64,000 bases of DNA from Branchiostoma belcheri. Its lineage: Eukaryota; Chordata; Leptocardii; Amphioxiformes; Branchiostomatidae. This document shows positions 13,101 to 23,735 of the stretch, piece by piece; the stretch's first letter is position 1; every line of letters begins with the position of its first letter. The stretch lies in assembly GCF_001625305.1 (NCBI RefSeq), contig NW_017804631.1, positions 236,016-300,015 on the forward strand. The letters run 5' to 3'. A program made the position numbers and the translations under genes. The notes below the pieces were generated by a model, which saw only the letters and a program-made list of their open reading frames with translations, searched no databases and was not told where the DNA came from.

Positions 13101-13698
13101 CTTTGAGAAACCTGGTCCGCACGGAAGGCCAAAACAGGAAATATTGGATCGGCTTGAAGGATAAAGAACGAATCATTCTATGGAAGAAGGACTGGGTTTG
13201 GGACGATGGGTCCAAATTGGGCAAATACAAGGTATATATACGTAATACATAATACATAATACCCTTTTTAAAGGCAGTCCTCCCATGCGTTTCACATGCA
13301 TTACCTGCAAGAATACATTAGAGAGAAACTGGAATGTGCAATTTTAAAAGGCTACAGTCAATGCCACAATATTTTGACGTAGACTGGAATCCAGCTTTCA
13401 AGTTAGCTGCAGGTCCGGTCCTCAAATATCGCCTGTGAGTGGTGAGCGAATGTTTGGAAGAGTACATACAACTAAATTGATTGTTAGATTTCAGGCTAAT
13501 TTTGACCTTAATGACCTTAAATTGCTCCGCTATTTTAAATAGGGATGGAATCCAGGGCAGCCATCTGGAAAAAAATGGCACCATGGGATCAGACTATGCG
13601 TGCAGTACTGGTCAGGTCCCGCTGGTTACCCCATGTGGGATGATCGTAGCTGCGATGCAAGCCGCAAGTTCATCTGCCAAGCATCCCTGACTGCCTGA
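4111..13698 (+). CDS. Type II transmembrane C-type lectin receptor A (8 exons)
   Basis: Exons read from matching splice phases: 4111-4153, 4544-4783, 8918-9100, 10520-10632, 10787-10915, 12116-12188, 12951-13231, 13543-13698. They join to 1218 nt (405 residues). Residues 1-155 are a hydrophilic cytoplasmic tail with tyrosines in an acidic exon (DSDSHVYHYADEDD) and an NPVY motif (NPxY type). A TM helix lies at ~170-190 (a run of I, V, A), then a Ser/Thr-rich, N-glycosylatable stalk (~194-260). The CTLD (~261-405) keeps six cysteines and WIGL. The usual EPN/QPD loop reads QPS and the WND motif reads WDD, so classical calcium-dependent sugar binding is doubtful. By family it should be a cell-surface recognition receptor; the ligand is unknown. 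Introns hold a LINE fragment, hairpin elements, a SINE and a 1-kb repeat. Closest relative in the window is lectin B at 33515. Confidence 0.85.
6990..7250. mobile_element. Truncated MITE ending GGTGTGGCC (same family as 44103-44483)
   Basis: Matches 44205-44483 in order (blocks around TTGCCCC, GAAAGTCC, CCCAGCCT, GGATGCCTAGACCTG) and ends TGGTGTGGCC at 7241-7250. The left end is missing. Lies in the long second intron of lectin A. Confidence 0.65.
7595..8035 (-). mobile_element. LINE reverse transcriptase fragment
   Basis: The - strand frame reads DFSKAFDSIHRKKL, then LQGDTLAPFLFIVALDYIMR and DFADDIALLS. These are RT palm blocks including the catalytic xADD box of non-LTR retrotransposons. 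About 125 codons are open, and similarity continues upstream to ~8035 in the same general direction. Flanks show neither endonuclease nor a 3' tail, so it is a truncated piece. The QGDTLAP wording fits RTE/CR1-like groups; the exact clade is not settled. It lies in an intron of lectin A, antisense to the gene. Confidence 0.8.
8485..8828 (+). mobile_element. Hairpin-plus-tail retroelement, family 1, 12-bp TSD
   Basis: Flanked by the exact duplication TTATTCAGGTAA at 8473-8484 and 8829-8840. Inside, arms of ~55 bp (8516-8573 and 8785-8836, the right arm overlapping the duplicated bases) are reverse complements (TTCTTTGATCACAACCATTT). The left end carries an asymmetric tail of ~30 bases containing TTTCATCAAG. 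The right part has a hammerhead-like core. A sister copy is at 35477-35754. It sits 78 bases upstream of the cytoplasmic tyrosine exon of lectin A. Confidence 0.75.
8756..8788 (+). other. Hammerhead-ribozyme-like core (degenerate)
   Basis: CTTGATAAG, then GGTGAC...GTCATC able to pair as a six-base stem II with a 5-base loop, then GAAACGTC. In a type I hammerhead the core is CUGANGA - stem II - GAAA - stem III - NUH. The GAAA and stem II match; the first block is imperfect. Flanking GCC/GGC could pair as stem I. The stem III bases ACGT are self-complementary, as in dimeric minimal hammerheads. Confidence 0.4.
9437..10399. repeat. ~960-bp dispersed repeat, copy 1 (copy 2 at 32383-33326)
   Basis: Starts CACGGTGGTAAAATCTGGG and ends GTAGTGACAGACCGCCGTG. 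The same start, order and end recur at 32383-33326 in the same orientation with moderate divergence. No long reading frame is shared, and no TIR or LTR is visible, so the class is unknown. Located in the intron before the TM exon of lectin A. Confidence 0.75.
11904..12077 (-). mobile_element. Hairpin-plus-tail retroelement, family 3, 11-bp TSD
   Basis: Flanked by TGTTTGTGTCT at 11893-11903 and 12078-12088. Arms (AGTAGAAATTCTTCGATCAGTG near 11940-11962 and its complement at 12050-12071) form a hairpin. The left end has an asymmetric tail with GAAGAGGTTCATCAGTCACG. A sister copy lies in the opposite orientation at 36175-36508. It ends only 27 bases before the exon at 12116, so the right duplication overlaps the pyrimidine-rich zone upstream of that acceptor. 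Confidence 0.7.
12363..12596 (+). mobile_element. tRNA-derived SINE
   Basis: A tRNA-like head with box A (TGGCGCAACGGTTAGAGCG) and box B (GGTTCGATACTC) about 35 bases apart, followed by a tRNA-unrelated body sharing the TTGTGCCCTTGG...GCACTTAACACGACTTTCC block with the SINEs at 53346 and 50846. It lies in the intron before the CTLD exon of lectin A. Confidence 0.8.
12597..12760 (-). mobile_element. LINE 3' relic
   Basis: On the - strand the frame reads WRRTIDKEVRSHGF then DRTRWKTFLLPL and ends KRTK*, the W/R-rich C-terminal pattern of RTE-like LINE proteins, followed by a short AAGTAAGTAAG tail. It abuts the SINE tail, which suggests tail-to-tail insertion at the same spot. Confidence 0.45.
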
Positions 13699-15765
13699 CA
13701 TGATTGGAAGGACAGGTTTCTGCTGAGCTTCATCGTATTAGTAAAGGCCATATATAGGGCACATATTATTGTGTTCTCATGTTTCTTCTTCTTCTTCTCC
13801 TCCTTCTCTCACTGCCTTTTTAAATGGGTTCAATTTCTTCATTTTGGGGCCAAATAACATTTACATGACATTTGGCCGAATACCTCCAGGCATTGTTTGT
13901 CATCTTTTTGTTACAGGCTTTTAGAATGGCTTTAGTTGGGCTTTTTTGGCTGTGTTATAGGAAATGTACTATAGCGGTGTGTGTTACCATATTTGGAGTG
14001 TATTACCATATTTGGGCATGTGGCCAGGAAGTCTATGCCCATATTAGAGACAGGAGCAGCTTCTCTGATTAGGGATGAGGTTGCTGATTGGCTGTTCACT
14101 TAATCGCTTTATCTGGTAAAAAAAAACACATGTGCATACTTGTAAGGGAAACAATTACCTTGTTTTTTATATAATTAGTATCTAACATATATATACTAAT
14201 ATATATATAATTATAAACCTTGCACTTTTAAACCATATTTGGAATTTACATGTATTGTAAGCTACTTTAAAGCCTAGTGCTATATAAAGGCATGAGTAAT
14301 TACTTTATTTTTCCAATATTATCTGTTGAAGTTTTTGCAACACATTACAATGGCATCATTGGAAGATTCCATTATTGAATAGGGGGACACTTTTTTAAAT
14401 TCAATTTTGGAATGATGTTATTATGATAAAGTCCATTACTGTATGGAACTGTTTTCGACCTGGACCATTAAGTACCATGGGGCCATTCTGTACAGCCCAT
14501 TTTAAAAAAAAGGTTATGCCCCACATTGCAGGAAAGAGTGACAAGCCTACTAAAAACAATTGAATGCAGTTCACCTGACAGGTGCCCAAAGAGGTAATCC
14601 AATTAAACCCAGCACCCAATCAGCAAAAAGATAACAACTGCCCAACGATGTCGAAAGATGCATGCCTTTTGACTGTTGCTCGGCATTCCTTTCTGATGAC
14701 TTATTCTTCATATACACTAACTATGCTTCTCTGTTTAGCATTGATAACAGTCAAAGACCAAAATTATACAATTTCAAAGGGGTGCATGCCGAAAGTTATA
14801 ATGAATTGTTGTTGGTAGATATATAAACCATATCCATACCAAATTTCAGATGTCAGAAAATGACAAAAAAACACACAAATAAAACAATTTTAAAAGCCTA
14901 TATCCAAAGATTAAAAAAACATCTGGGACTATTTGCCCACTCTACCTCCTTGTGGAATTTCAGCAGGTCATTTGGCTGAAAAAATGACAGAGTTGAATTC
15001 ATTTAAAGAAATGGCAGGAGGAGAAGAAGGAGGAGAGACATGAGAGAATACAATATATTTCACTACTTCGTTGTGTGGTGAAGCCATAAAAAGTACATAT
15101 TATGTAAGGAAGTAATTTTAGACTGATCCATAACATAACACAGATCTTATTGGAAGTGTTATAGCTTACATAGAGGTCACTTACATAGAGTCCATTCGTG
15201 CATGAAGGGTGCACATTTTTAAAACTCAATTTGTTTGGAAAAGTCGTCATTTTCATGACAGGTGTCCATTTTTCATTTTTGGTATGCTTTGTGGGATGTG
15301 GTGAAGCCATTTGCTGCCTTTCTAGTTCATATCTGCATTTTGTGAATTTTGTGCCTTATATTAATATATTGTATATTAGTGTGTCCCTTGACCAACTGGC
15401 TATGTTTCTGGATGCCGGAGGTGACAATATACATACTTTTTAGAATTTCACATATATTAAATTTCAATTTCAGTTTATCTATTTTATCAGTAATTACAAC
15501 TCAGGTGATCCTGGATACATGTATACATAGAACGTACACACAACAAATTTACAGTACTAGTGCATAAACAATTAATAAATATAACATCTAGAACATCAAC
15601 TAGGTCAGGTTCTGTTCCTAATGACCTGTTTAAAAGTCCTGAGACTAAGGAGCTGTCGTTGCTGTAGCGGAATAGTGTTCCACAGGTAAGGTCCGTAGTA
15701 CTGTAAACTGTTCTGGTATGTGGACAGTAGAGTAGGTGAGGGTCGTAGTCCCTAAAACGCTTTAA
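13699..15765. other. Intergenic, no gene supported
   Basis: AT-rich with short AT runs near 14175-14215. Reading frames are short and show no domain. The segment 15590-15760 has a - strand frame of 94 codons that I cannot assign; it could be a retroelement remnant. Confidence 0.5.
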
Positions 15766-16115
15766 GGCCACAGCAAGTAAATTTTATGGATGACATCGTC
15801 CACAGATTCCAAATCTAATGCGAGTGGGCGAAAAAAAACAAGGCGGGCCGAAAAAAACAAGGTTCTTACAGTTTGAAATTTTGACTCAATAACTGTACAA
15901 ATGGTTTTGATTCAATGGGAACATCACATATACACAGCCAACATCACATATCACTGCATCAAAGTAAGAAACAAAACATAAAATCAGAGCCTTGTCTTGT
16001 CTCCTCTCTTTATAGTTATCTGCCATGCCAACAAAATGTCTTGTTTTTTTTTCCAAAATCAGGCGAAAATTAATGCGCGCGCTGATGTCATCCATAAAAA
16101 TTACTTGGTGTGGCC
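15766..16115. mobile_element. MITE, GGCCACA...TGTGGCC family, TAA TSD
   Basis: Ends GGCCACAGCAAGTAAATTTTA and its complement, with inner complementary blocks TGGATGACATC / GATGTCATCC. Flanked by TAA on both sides (15763-15765 and 16116-16118). A three-base TTA/TAA duplication is the hallmark of PIF/Harbinger elements. Confidence 0.8.
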
Positions 16116-16229
16116 TAACTCTGACCGAGTAGTTCGTATGCTGTGTTGAAGGGTTAATTTATTTTTTCATTCAAAGGTTGTTGAAAGGTTAATATATTTC
16201 ATTCAAAAGTCGTTTTCATGACTACCGAA

Positions 16230-16500
16230 TCTGACTCGATATCAGTTATATCTGTACTTTATTGCACGACAATGTATGGCATAAAGAGTATTAACTACAT
16301 AAAGAGAGTAACAAGCAATAAAATAATTGTATTGTAATTGTATACAATAATTGTATTGTATTCATGTACTTCATATTGTATTGAAATTATGTGCCCTTTG
16401 TGTTTTGTCCTTATATATTGACGCTCTAATATCAGCTTTGCTGCCTTGAGAGTCAGTGTAATGTTGTATTTTCAATAAATAAATAAATAAAATAATTGTA
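16230..16500. repeat. Probable LINE 3' tails
   Basis: 16250-16330 reads like an inverted LINE 3' end (CTTTATTGCACGAC...), and 16380-16500 like a + strand one, ending in AATAAATAAATAAATAAAA at 16477-16495. No coding part is left. Assignment is by tail style only. Confidence 0.3.
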
Positions 16501-17176
16501 TCTACAATAAGACCTAATGTCGAATAAAACCTAACACATCTATATCATAATTATTCAAATAATAAGAAATAGCACAAGAAGCGTCCATGTGTACCGTTTT
16601 ATCAAAACGAATTCGTAGTCCTTTTTTACCTTGTCTGTTTGACAGATTATAGCTCAAGTAGTGACGCCTACATTTCTATTGAACCGACACTGTAATGCTT
16701 TGGTTAATAATATTGTGTACTGCTTGAAAACAATGTGTAAGGGTTGCGTAGTGCAGGCTACTTTTTACAGGATATGTGATGAAAACATGTGTCTGCATCC
16801 CACATCACTAGCGCCTTGCTATGAAAAAACAGTGCTCAACTTATAATACATTGTGGTATAAGTAATGTTAGAAGTTTCACTTTGAACATAGCATTTTAAT
16901 AAAATTTCAAAACACCAAGTTTCTGTGTTGTTGATATACTATTATGCCTTAGATCATTTGTTGAAATGCTGTAATCATAAGAAAAAAGTGGTTCGGTCGG
17001 TATTCAAACTAGTTTCCAAAAAAATGTTGATAAACGACTTATGGTGACTAAAATCTTTGAAAGAATTCCCATGGGGGTGTTTTATGCTACAGGAGGAGAA
17101 GTACTGGTCCAGAACTGCCCTAAGTAAACACACAAACAAACGAACAAACAACAACAGTGGAGTTGTGTGCCATAAC

Positions 17177-17374
17177 GGGGCAGGTGGGAATTTTGATACA
17201 GCGTTTTAAAGAGTTTTAAACACGTTCTTTTAATAGCCGACCATCCTACAACTAGCCGCGAGAGAAGGTGGACGGAATGGAACCTTCTCTCGCGGCTGGT
17301 TGTAGGATGGCCGGCTATTAAAAGAACGTGTTTAAAACTCTTCAAAACGCTGTATCAAAATTCCCACCCGCCCC
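17177..17374. mobile_element. 198-bp near-perfect palindromic MITE
   Basis: Starts GGGGCAGGTGGGAATTTTG and ends with its near complement CAAAATTCCCACCCGCCCC. Arms are ~90 bp around a short GGACGGAAT centre. The whole element can fold into one hairpin. A half copy lies at 3613-3760. It ends 204 bases upstream of the P450 start codon. Confidence 0.85.
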
Positions 17375-17578
17375 GGAGCCTGCACAGGAGGCTATTGTCC
17401 TTGACCCAATACAAAGACCTAGGGATACGCGAAACACTATACATGCCTGTTTGACCCCTAAACACTTAAACACCGCCACCTGATACATTTCAAGGCCAGA
17501 TCTGTTTACGTCTAACCTGTTTGGTTGGCTTCACTGACCTGTGTCCATTTCAAGGGCGTTCCGCATTCTTTGTAGAAA

Positions 17579-20500
17579 ATGGCGGACACCGAGTTCTTCG
17601 CGCTATCACGTTTAAGCTTTCAGACGATTCTGGTGCTCTCCGTTTCTTTCCTTCTTGCGTACCTGTTTCTTCGACGACCTAGGAACCTCCCTCCGTACCC
17701 TGCAGGGTGGTGGCCTTTCTTCGGGCACCTCCTCGCCTTGGGCCGAGCGCCTCACCTCAAGCTGACGGCGTGGAGGCGGCAGTACGGGGACGTCTTTACC
17801 GTCAGGTTGGGGATGACAGACGTGGTGGTTCTGAACGGCTACAAAGCAGTAAAGGACGCGCTCGTGCACAGGTCCGACCTGTTCGCATCCAGACCTCCAA
17901 ATTACACATTTGACTTTATCACTGGATTTGGAAAAGGTTTGTAAACCTGTGTTCGTTTTTACAGCAAAAGTATGCAGCTTTCTGACTCAGTCAACTCTTC
18001 TAAGGCCCACTGGTGTTACCAGAATCATGTTTCATTCCTAATTATGCTCAGGCACGGTCCTGAATAGTCCACGCGTATCCAAACAATGCAACGCTGAAGA
18101 CTACACAGAACCGTGCCCTAGCCTAAACATAACCCATTCAGGCTATAAAAAGGGGTGGCTCTGAAACAATAACATGCCGTCTAAAACCTAACACCGGACA
18201 TAGATTCTCCACAATAGTTCTATGTTTATCCACCGTCCGTTCATTTTTGTTCTTTTTTTCTTTGCAAAACCTAAAACACACACCCTTAAGGTCTTGCAAC
18301 TGCCCGATGGGGACATGGGTTCAAACAGAAGAAGAAGTTCACTACCAGTGCCCTGAAGACCTTGGGTATGAAAGTGGGAAAAGGCAGCGTTGAAGACAAG
18401 ATTCGAGAAGAAGCCAGGTGTTTGTGTGACAAGGTGGGTTTTGGTGGACTTTTGTAATCTTCTATTCCTGCTATTATATTTCAAGGTGGAGCTGAAAGAA
18501 AGATTGCATTTATGTCATACGAAAGCTGTACAATAAACAATCATAACATCACTAAATCGTTACTTAATCGTATGTTAGACCATAGCAACCCATACATTAA
18601 CTGTCCACCATCTTGGATCGTAAATATTGAATTTTCGAAAATACTTTTTTTTCAATATAAAGTCTAAAAATAAAATGGAAATAGGCTAGAGAGGCTCAAA
18701 TCAACCTTTTTTGTTTTAAAAAATCGAAGTTGGGATGACATTTTAAGGAAAATAGTCAGAAAGTACTGATTCTAATGATATGGTCCGCCATTTTGGATTT
18801 TGGGCAATGGCGTTATCAAATAAGCATAAAGTATGCATGATTATTGATAAAAATTACATAAAATTATATTTATTTATATTAAGAACATGTTTAAATTAAC
18901 ATAAAAGCTAGAAAATTTCATAAAGTCAAAATTACTGATTTTTGCAAAAAATGCCTGTCAGAAAGACGAAAAAGTAATAATTTATCTCACTACTATGAAA
19001 CTGTTGGCAACAATATTTTAGGAAAAGTCATTAAGTTTGGTGGCCCTACATGTAGCACAAGCCGTTTGGACGCTATCCAATATCAAAGTTGGCGTGGGCA
19101 CTTGTAGCCCCCCCCTCCCAGTCTAGGGTTTAAAGTTGCTATATAAGTAATGGTTGCCGGATTCCATGATTTGAATTTTCTGTCAACAATAGATTCGGTT
19201 TTAGAGTGTACTACTAACTTAAAGGTATCCTTTCTTTATTCTGTATTTCATAGCCAATATAGATATAAGAAAACATACACATAGAAATACACATAATAAC
19301 AACAATAAAAAATATGACTATGAGTACAGACAGACCTAGATATTGTGAAATAATGGGTTACGGAAGATTACATCGGATTTAAGAACAGATTGGATGATGT
19401 TATTTGATGAGTTGTACACACAAGATATGAAAAACTTATTACCATTGAATTTTCGCAATGTAGCGTCAACGGTGTCTGTCCTATAGTAAACAAACATTTT
19501 ACTGGCACTGCAAAATTTGGGCAAAGACTAGTCTCAAAGCAGTTCTTTTGATGGGGGTAAGACTCTTAAAGGGTATCAAATTAGCCAGCCTGTGCTTCGG
19601 TCGGCAAATGGATACAGGCTGACCAATTTGATACTGCCTTACCCCACTGAAAGATCTGCTTGGAGACTAGGTAAAGATATATAATGTGGAGACAATTGTA
19701 GGCAATGCAACACATTGATACAACTCTAGGGCTAGCGGAGTCCAATAACTTTGAAGCAATTGAGATAATAAGAATTGATCAAAACGTGCTAAATGTTTTT
19801 GAAATTATTCAATGCGATTTCAGAGCAGCAAAACTGGCAATATTCTGAATAAGGCAATCTAAAACTGCAGAAACAAGCCCCAAGATTAGTCCTTTATTTT
19901 CTTGTTGGTACCCTAAACATTTGTCCAGGGCCCTTCCAGTAACCATTTTCTGTAAGAAGTTTGGGTATTTTTGCTCCATTAGGGTCAATATACAATGGGA
20001 TTGTGTGGTTTTAACTCATCATGTAGATAAATGACTAGAATATTGGCTTTGAAAAATCGGGTTTCCAACCCCTAAAACTGCACTGGATGCCTTTAAAAAT
20101 TTAGTGTTTTTTTGTTGTTTCCCAGGTTGCAGAGTATGGTGGGAATCCCTTTGACGTCGAGGAAGACTTACGTACCACGGTAGCCAACGTTCTTGTCTCC
20201 ATGGTGATTGGCAACCGTTTTGACTATGGAGATGAGCGGTTCCGGGAACTGTCAGAGGCGATGGTCGGTACCCTGGTCAGCATCACAGCTGGTCAGCTGG
20301 TCAGCCTCTTCCCTTTCCTGCGATTTGTTCCGTATGGTAAGTCCCATAAAGTCAAGAATTACATGTTGTGTCCATAGAGATGTGTAGTGTCCGTAGAACT
20401 TGTGTACCATACACAATGTTGCAATTTTTTATTAAATCTGTCACTTCCCGTTAGTTTTGTCACGTCATTTAACATAATTAGAAGCAAATATTTTAAGGAA

Positions 20501-21141
20501 AAAAATTAGTGTTGCCTAGTGAGCTATTATAGCTTTAAAATGAACAAATACTATAATGGTATTTGTTTATTGCTCATTTTAAAGTAAGCATGTAAAATTT
20601 TAAAGAGTATGATGTAAACCGCTCGTCTTTGTCTTAGTATTTAAGCGTCATGCATGGTATCTCTTGAAGTACAGTTTTCTGAACTGAAAGTGGAAACTTG
20701 AAAAGATAGGTAAAATTTTGAAAAAAAAAGCCAAATTGTAAAAATCTCCGATCAAGCGCAAAACTTTCATATATTCTAATAGCCCAGCAAAGATAAAGCC
20801 TGGCTTAATTTTTCAGTGAACAAGTCTTACAATGATACGATCAAGTACAACGATAACATTCTGAAGTTACTGAGGGAAGAGATATCTCGCCACCGTCGTG
20901 ACTTGGACCGCGAGAATCCACGAGACTTCATCGATTATTGCCTGGTTGAGGTGGATAATCATGACAAGGTCGACAACCTGACAGAGGAGAATGTGATGTA
21001 TTTTGGTCAAGAACTCTTCTTTGGTGGGATTGACACAACTTTCAACACCCTCCGGTGGAGTCTCCTGTACATGGTACTAAACCCAGATGTCCAGAGGAAG
21101 GTACGTTAATCACCTTCGCCAAGAAGTTTATGTTTTTGGTG

Positions 21142-21237
<96 letters not shown>

Positions 21238-23735
21238 CACGATAACTTGAGAAGGTTTAAATGGATTGTCTTTATATTTAGTAGGTGGGTAGGTCTTAAT
21301 AATAAATGGTTTTTATTGTCCAAACAGTACCCGTGCAGTCGCAGCCTTTATACGACTGAATTGATGCAGGGTATCACATAATAATCAATACAAATCACAA
21401 CAATTACAACATTCAAATAATACAAATGATACACATATTTGTTCCACAATTATTTTGTGGAACTGTCGCAAGGGTCTGTGCGGCTGCCATTCGGCGCCAC
21501 AAGGTGACCTCAATACGACTTTCCCCAACCGAAGTTAGGTACCCTTTCACACCTGGGTGGAGTGAGGAAATTCGTGTAAAGTGCCTTTCCCAAGGGCACA
21601 ACGTCGGGGCGCAAGTTCAGACATGTCCTGGGTACGACTCGGAGTCGAACCCGGGTCTCCCGCTTCACAGTCTATTGCTCTAACCACTACACCACCCGAC
21701 GCCACAAGGTCTTGACGAGTCCTCGAAATGTTTAGATTTCGGGTTTTGATATCTCGTATTCTAGATAAGCTTCGGTATTTCACGAAATTTTGATGGTAGG
21801 TAGCTCTTGTGGGAAAAAAGTGACGTGAGTTTTGCCCCACTAGAAACTTGTTCTTGACGTATACATGGGCGTTTGTTGAAAATATGTACATGAAGGATAA
21901 CTCAAGAACCGGTTAATGGGTCGGAGGTGTTTGTTGTTTAGAACAGCCGATTGCGCGGATGTCATACATAAAATTAAATATGTGTGGCCTTATCAGAATA
22001 TCGCAGTCCAGAGGTGGCCTTGGTCGTGGTTCGTTCAGTGCTTATCAAGGCCCTTGGACACAAATATTTCTATAATCCATCTCATCTACAGGTACAGACG
22101 GAGCTTGATGCAGTTGTTGGAGGCACCTCGCCCACCCTGTCCCATCGTTCTCAGCTGCCCTACACTGAAGCTACTCTGGCGGAAGTACAGCGTATCCGGA
22201 CGGTGGTCGCTCTAGGTCTGCCCCATGCCACCACACAACAAGTCACAGTAGCTGGGTTCGACGTTCCGGCCGGAACTCAAGTATGCCATTGACATGACAA
22301 CCATTACCACAAAGTTATATATTTCCTATTTTTTATCTTACTATGTAATATGATTCAAATGTTTAATCATTGCGTTTCACAAGCACATATGTTTTGTTTA
22401 TATTCATTAGGTATTACATCTATGATATCTAAAATTGGTTGATTTGTAGGTACTTTGTACTATGTATGTACTTTGTACTATGTATGTACTTTGTACTATG
22501 TATGTAATTTGTACTATGTATATATTTAAATATTTCAGGTCATCATGAACTTGTACTCCCTACACGTGGACGCTGTTTACTGGCCGGATCCGGAAAAGTT
22601 TGACCCCGGCAGGTTTCTGAACGCTGAAGGACACGTCATGAGAAATCTGGATTCCTTCATGCCGTTTTCCGGAGGTTAGTGATATATATGCGCCATATTT
22701 ATCTCATGGAAGCTCTTCTGTCAACCAACGTAATATCATAGTATGCTGCTAAACTTCTTTTTTTAAATATTCCGACATGTAATCACAAGACGTAGTGGCG
22801 GCAGACCCTTATATTATATTAATGCCACCACCAACATCGGGGACAATACAATACCCACCCCTGAGCGAAGTTAGGAAAGTCGTGTAAAGTGCCTTTCCCA
22901 AGGGCACAAGATCGGTGGCATGTCAGGACTCGAACTAGGCAATTAAAAACGGGACTCGAACTAGGGACTTCTTGGTTCCGAGTCGAGCACTCTGCCGCTA
23001 CGCCACACGACCCCACTAAACTTTATTAAAAACTCAAAGGTTCAACAATCACTGTCGCCTTCATCAGGATAAGAAATTACCAATTGCTGTCGCACGTGAA
23101 TGCGCGAGAGTTACGGACACGTGACTTCACAAGAGACATTACAGATACGTGAAGTCAACAATTGTCACACGTGTCAGGTAGTTTATATCGTCCACCGTCC
23201 CCGTTAAGTGATGACCGGAGTGCCCGGATATATATGGCCTCCTTTATACCTCTTTAAAAAGTCCTGCATGTACCTGTGTGTCAGAATAAAGCTTAGCACC
23301 GTACTTTCCCATATTCGTTTTATCGCATATACAGGTAAGTAAAGGGGTTTATAAAAGGTAAACGTACACTAGAGGCATCTGAAGGTTCATACGCAGCTCC
23401 TACACTAAATCATAATGATTAAAATGAATGGACGGAAACAAAAATGTAACTAATGCGTATCAATGGGTCAGCAACAAATCCCTAACGACCCTAAAGTATA
23501 TGTTTTGACCTGTTATATCAGATGTAAATTTAGGTTATGGATATTTCCTTTTTCAGGACGTCGTGTGTGCCCTGGAGAGCAGCTCGCAAAGATGGAACTG
23601 TTTCTTCTCTTCTCTAGCTTGCTGCAGCACTTCACTTTCAAGCTGCCAGAGGGCGCCCCGCCTTTGTCTACTGAAGGGATATTGGCGATCACACTTACAA
23701 CTCATTCGTATAAACTCTGCGCTGTTCCTCGTTAA
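17579..23735 (+). CDS. Cytochrome P450, CYP2 clan (7 exons, 499 aa)
   Basis: Exons 17579-17936, 18291-18433, 20126-20336, 20817-21100, 22092-22280, 22539-22674, 23557-23735; phases agree at every junction and the sum is 1500 nt with stop. Residues ~12-31 form the ER membrane anchor, followed by a proline hinge (NLPPYPAGWW). The I-helix reads FFGGIDTT (~305-312), the K-helix ExxR is EVQR (~363-366), the PxRF motif is PEKFDPGRF (~413-421), and the heme loop is FSGGRRVCPG with Cys445 as the axial ligand. Length and all core residues are typical, so it should be a working microsomal monooxygenase; substrate unknown. The CYP2-clan call rests on the hinge, I-helix and overall pattern. Introns contain palindromic MITEs, a GT microsatellite and two SINEs. 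It stands alone here, without P450 neighbours. Confidence 0.93.
19527..19671. mobile_element. Palindromic MITE, CTCCAAGCAG family
   Basis: Arms around AGACTAGTCTC AAAGCAG (left) and CTGCTTGGAGACTAG (right), with inner complementary parts (GTATCAAATTAGCC / ACCAATTTGATAC). Related in arm sequence to 25712-25845, and to fragments near 1401-1500 and 37205-37400. In a P450 intron. Confidence 0.65.
21141..21236. repeat. (GC)n(GT)n microsatellite
   Basis: About 16 bases of alternating GC followed by ~80 of GT with one TTTG interruption, just 40 bases after the exon-4 donor of the P450. Confidence 0.95.
21296..21430 (-). repeat. Probable LINE 3' tail, antisense
   Basis: TTAATAATAAATGGTTTTTATTG at the left, read on the - strand, resembles the A-rich 3' end of LINE copies; no coding part is visible. 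Confidence 0.25.
21478..21706 (-). mobile_element. tRNA-derived SINE, 3'-truncated
   Basis: On the - strand: GTGGTGTAGTGGTTAGAGC (box A) and GGGTTCGACTC (box B), then the family body with CCTTGGGAAAGGCACTTTACACG. The tail is short. CGCCACAAGGT occurs at both edges (near 21496 and 21701) and might be the target duplication, although part of it overlaps the usual SINE start. Confidence 0.8.
21950..21989. mobile_element. MITE end fragment
   Basis: GCGCGGATGTCATACATAAAAT followed by TGTGTGGCC and TTA matches the right terminus of the 48981 family. Only this end is present. Confidence 0.55.
22450..22521. repeat. 18-bp tandem repeat, 4 units
   Basis: Four units of TACTTTGTACTATGTATG, the last with one change. 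It ends 17 bases before the acceptor of P450 exon 6, taking the place where a pyrimidine tract and branch point would lie. Confidence 0.9.
22828..23014 (-). mobile_element. tRNA-derived SINE, short copy
   Basis: On the - strand GTGGCGTAGCGGCAGAGTGC (box A) and AGTTCGAGTCC (box B), then CCTTGGGAAAGGCACTTTACACGACTTTCC. The box B region is duplicated in tandem (GGGACTCGAACTAG occurs in two nearby versions). In a P450 intron. Confidence 0.75.
23024..23330 (-). repeat. Unclassified repeat with hammerhead-like CTGATGA block
   Basis: On the - strand it contains CCTGATGAAGGCGACAG, then a possible stem II (CGAC/GTTG) and GAACC at 23036-23067. This resembles the hammerhead-like core of the hairpin elements but with a poorer GAAA box. 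No arms or target duplication found. Confidence 0.3.

Noticed and set aside
21055-21323. Long reading frames of Val/Cys or His/Thr repeats over 21.1-21.3 kb and 26.2-26.4 kb
   Set aside because: They are translations of GT/CA microsatellites and intron sequence, without start context or conservation.
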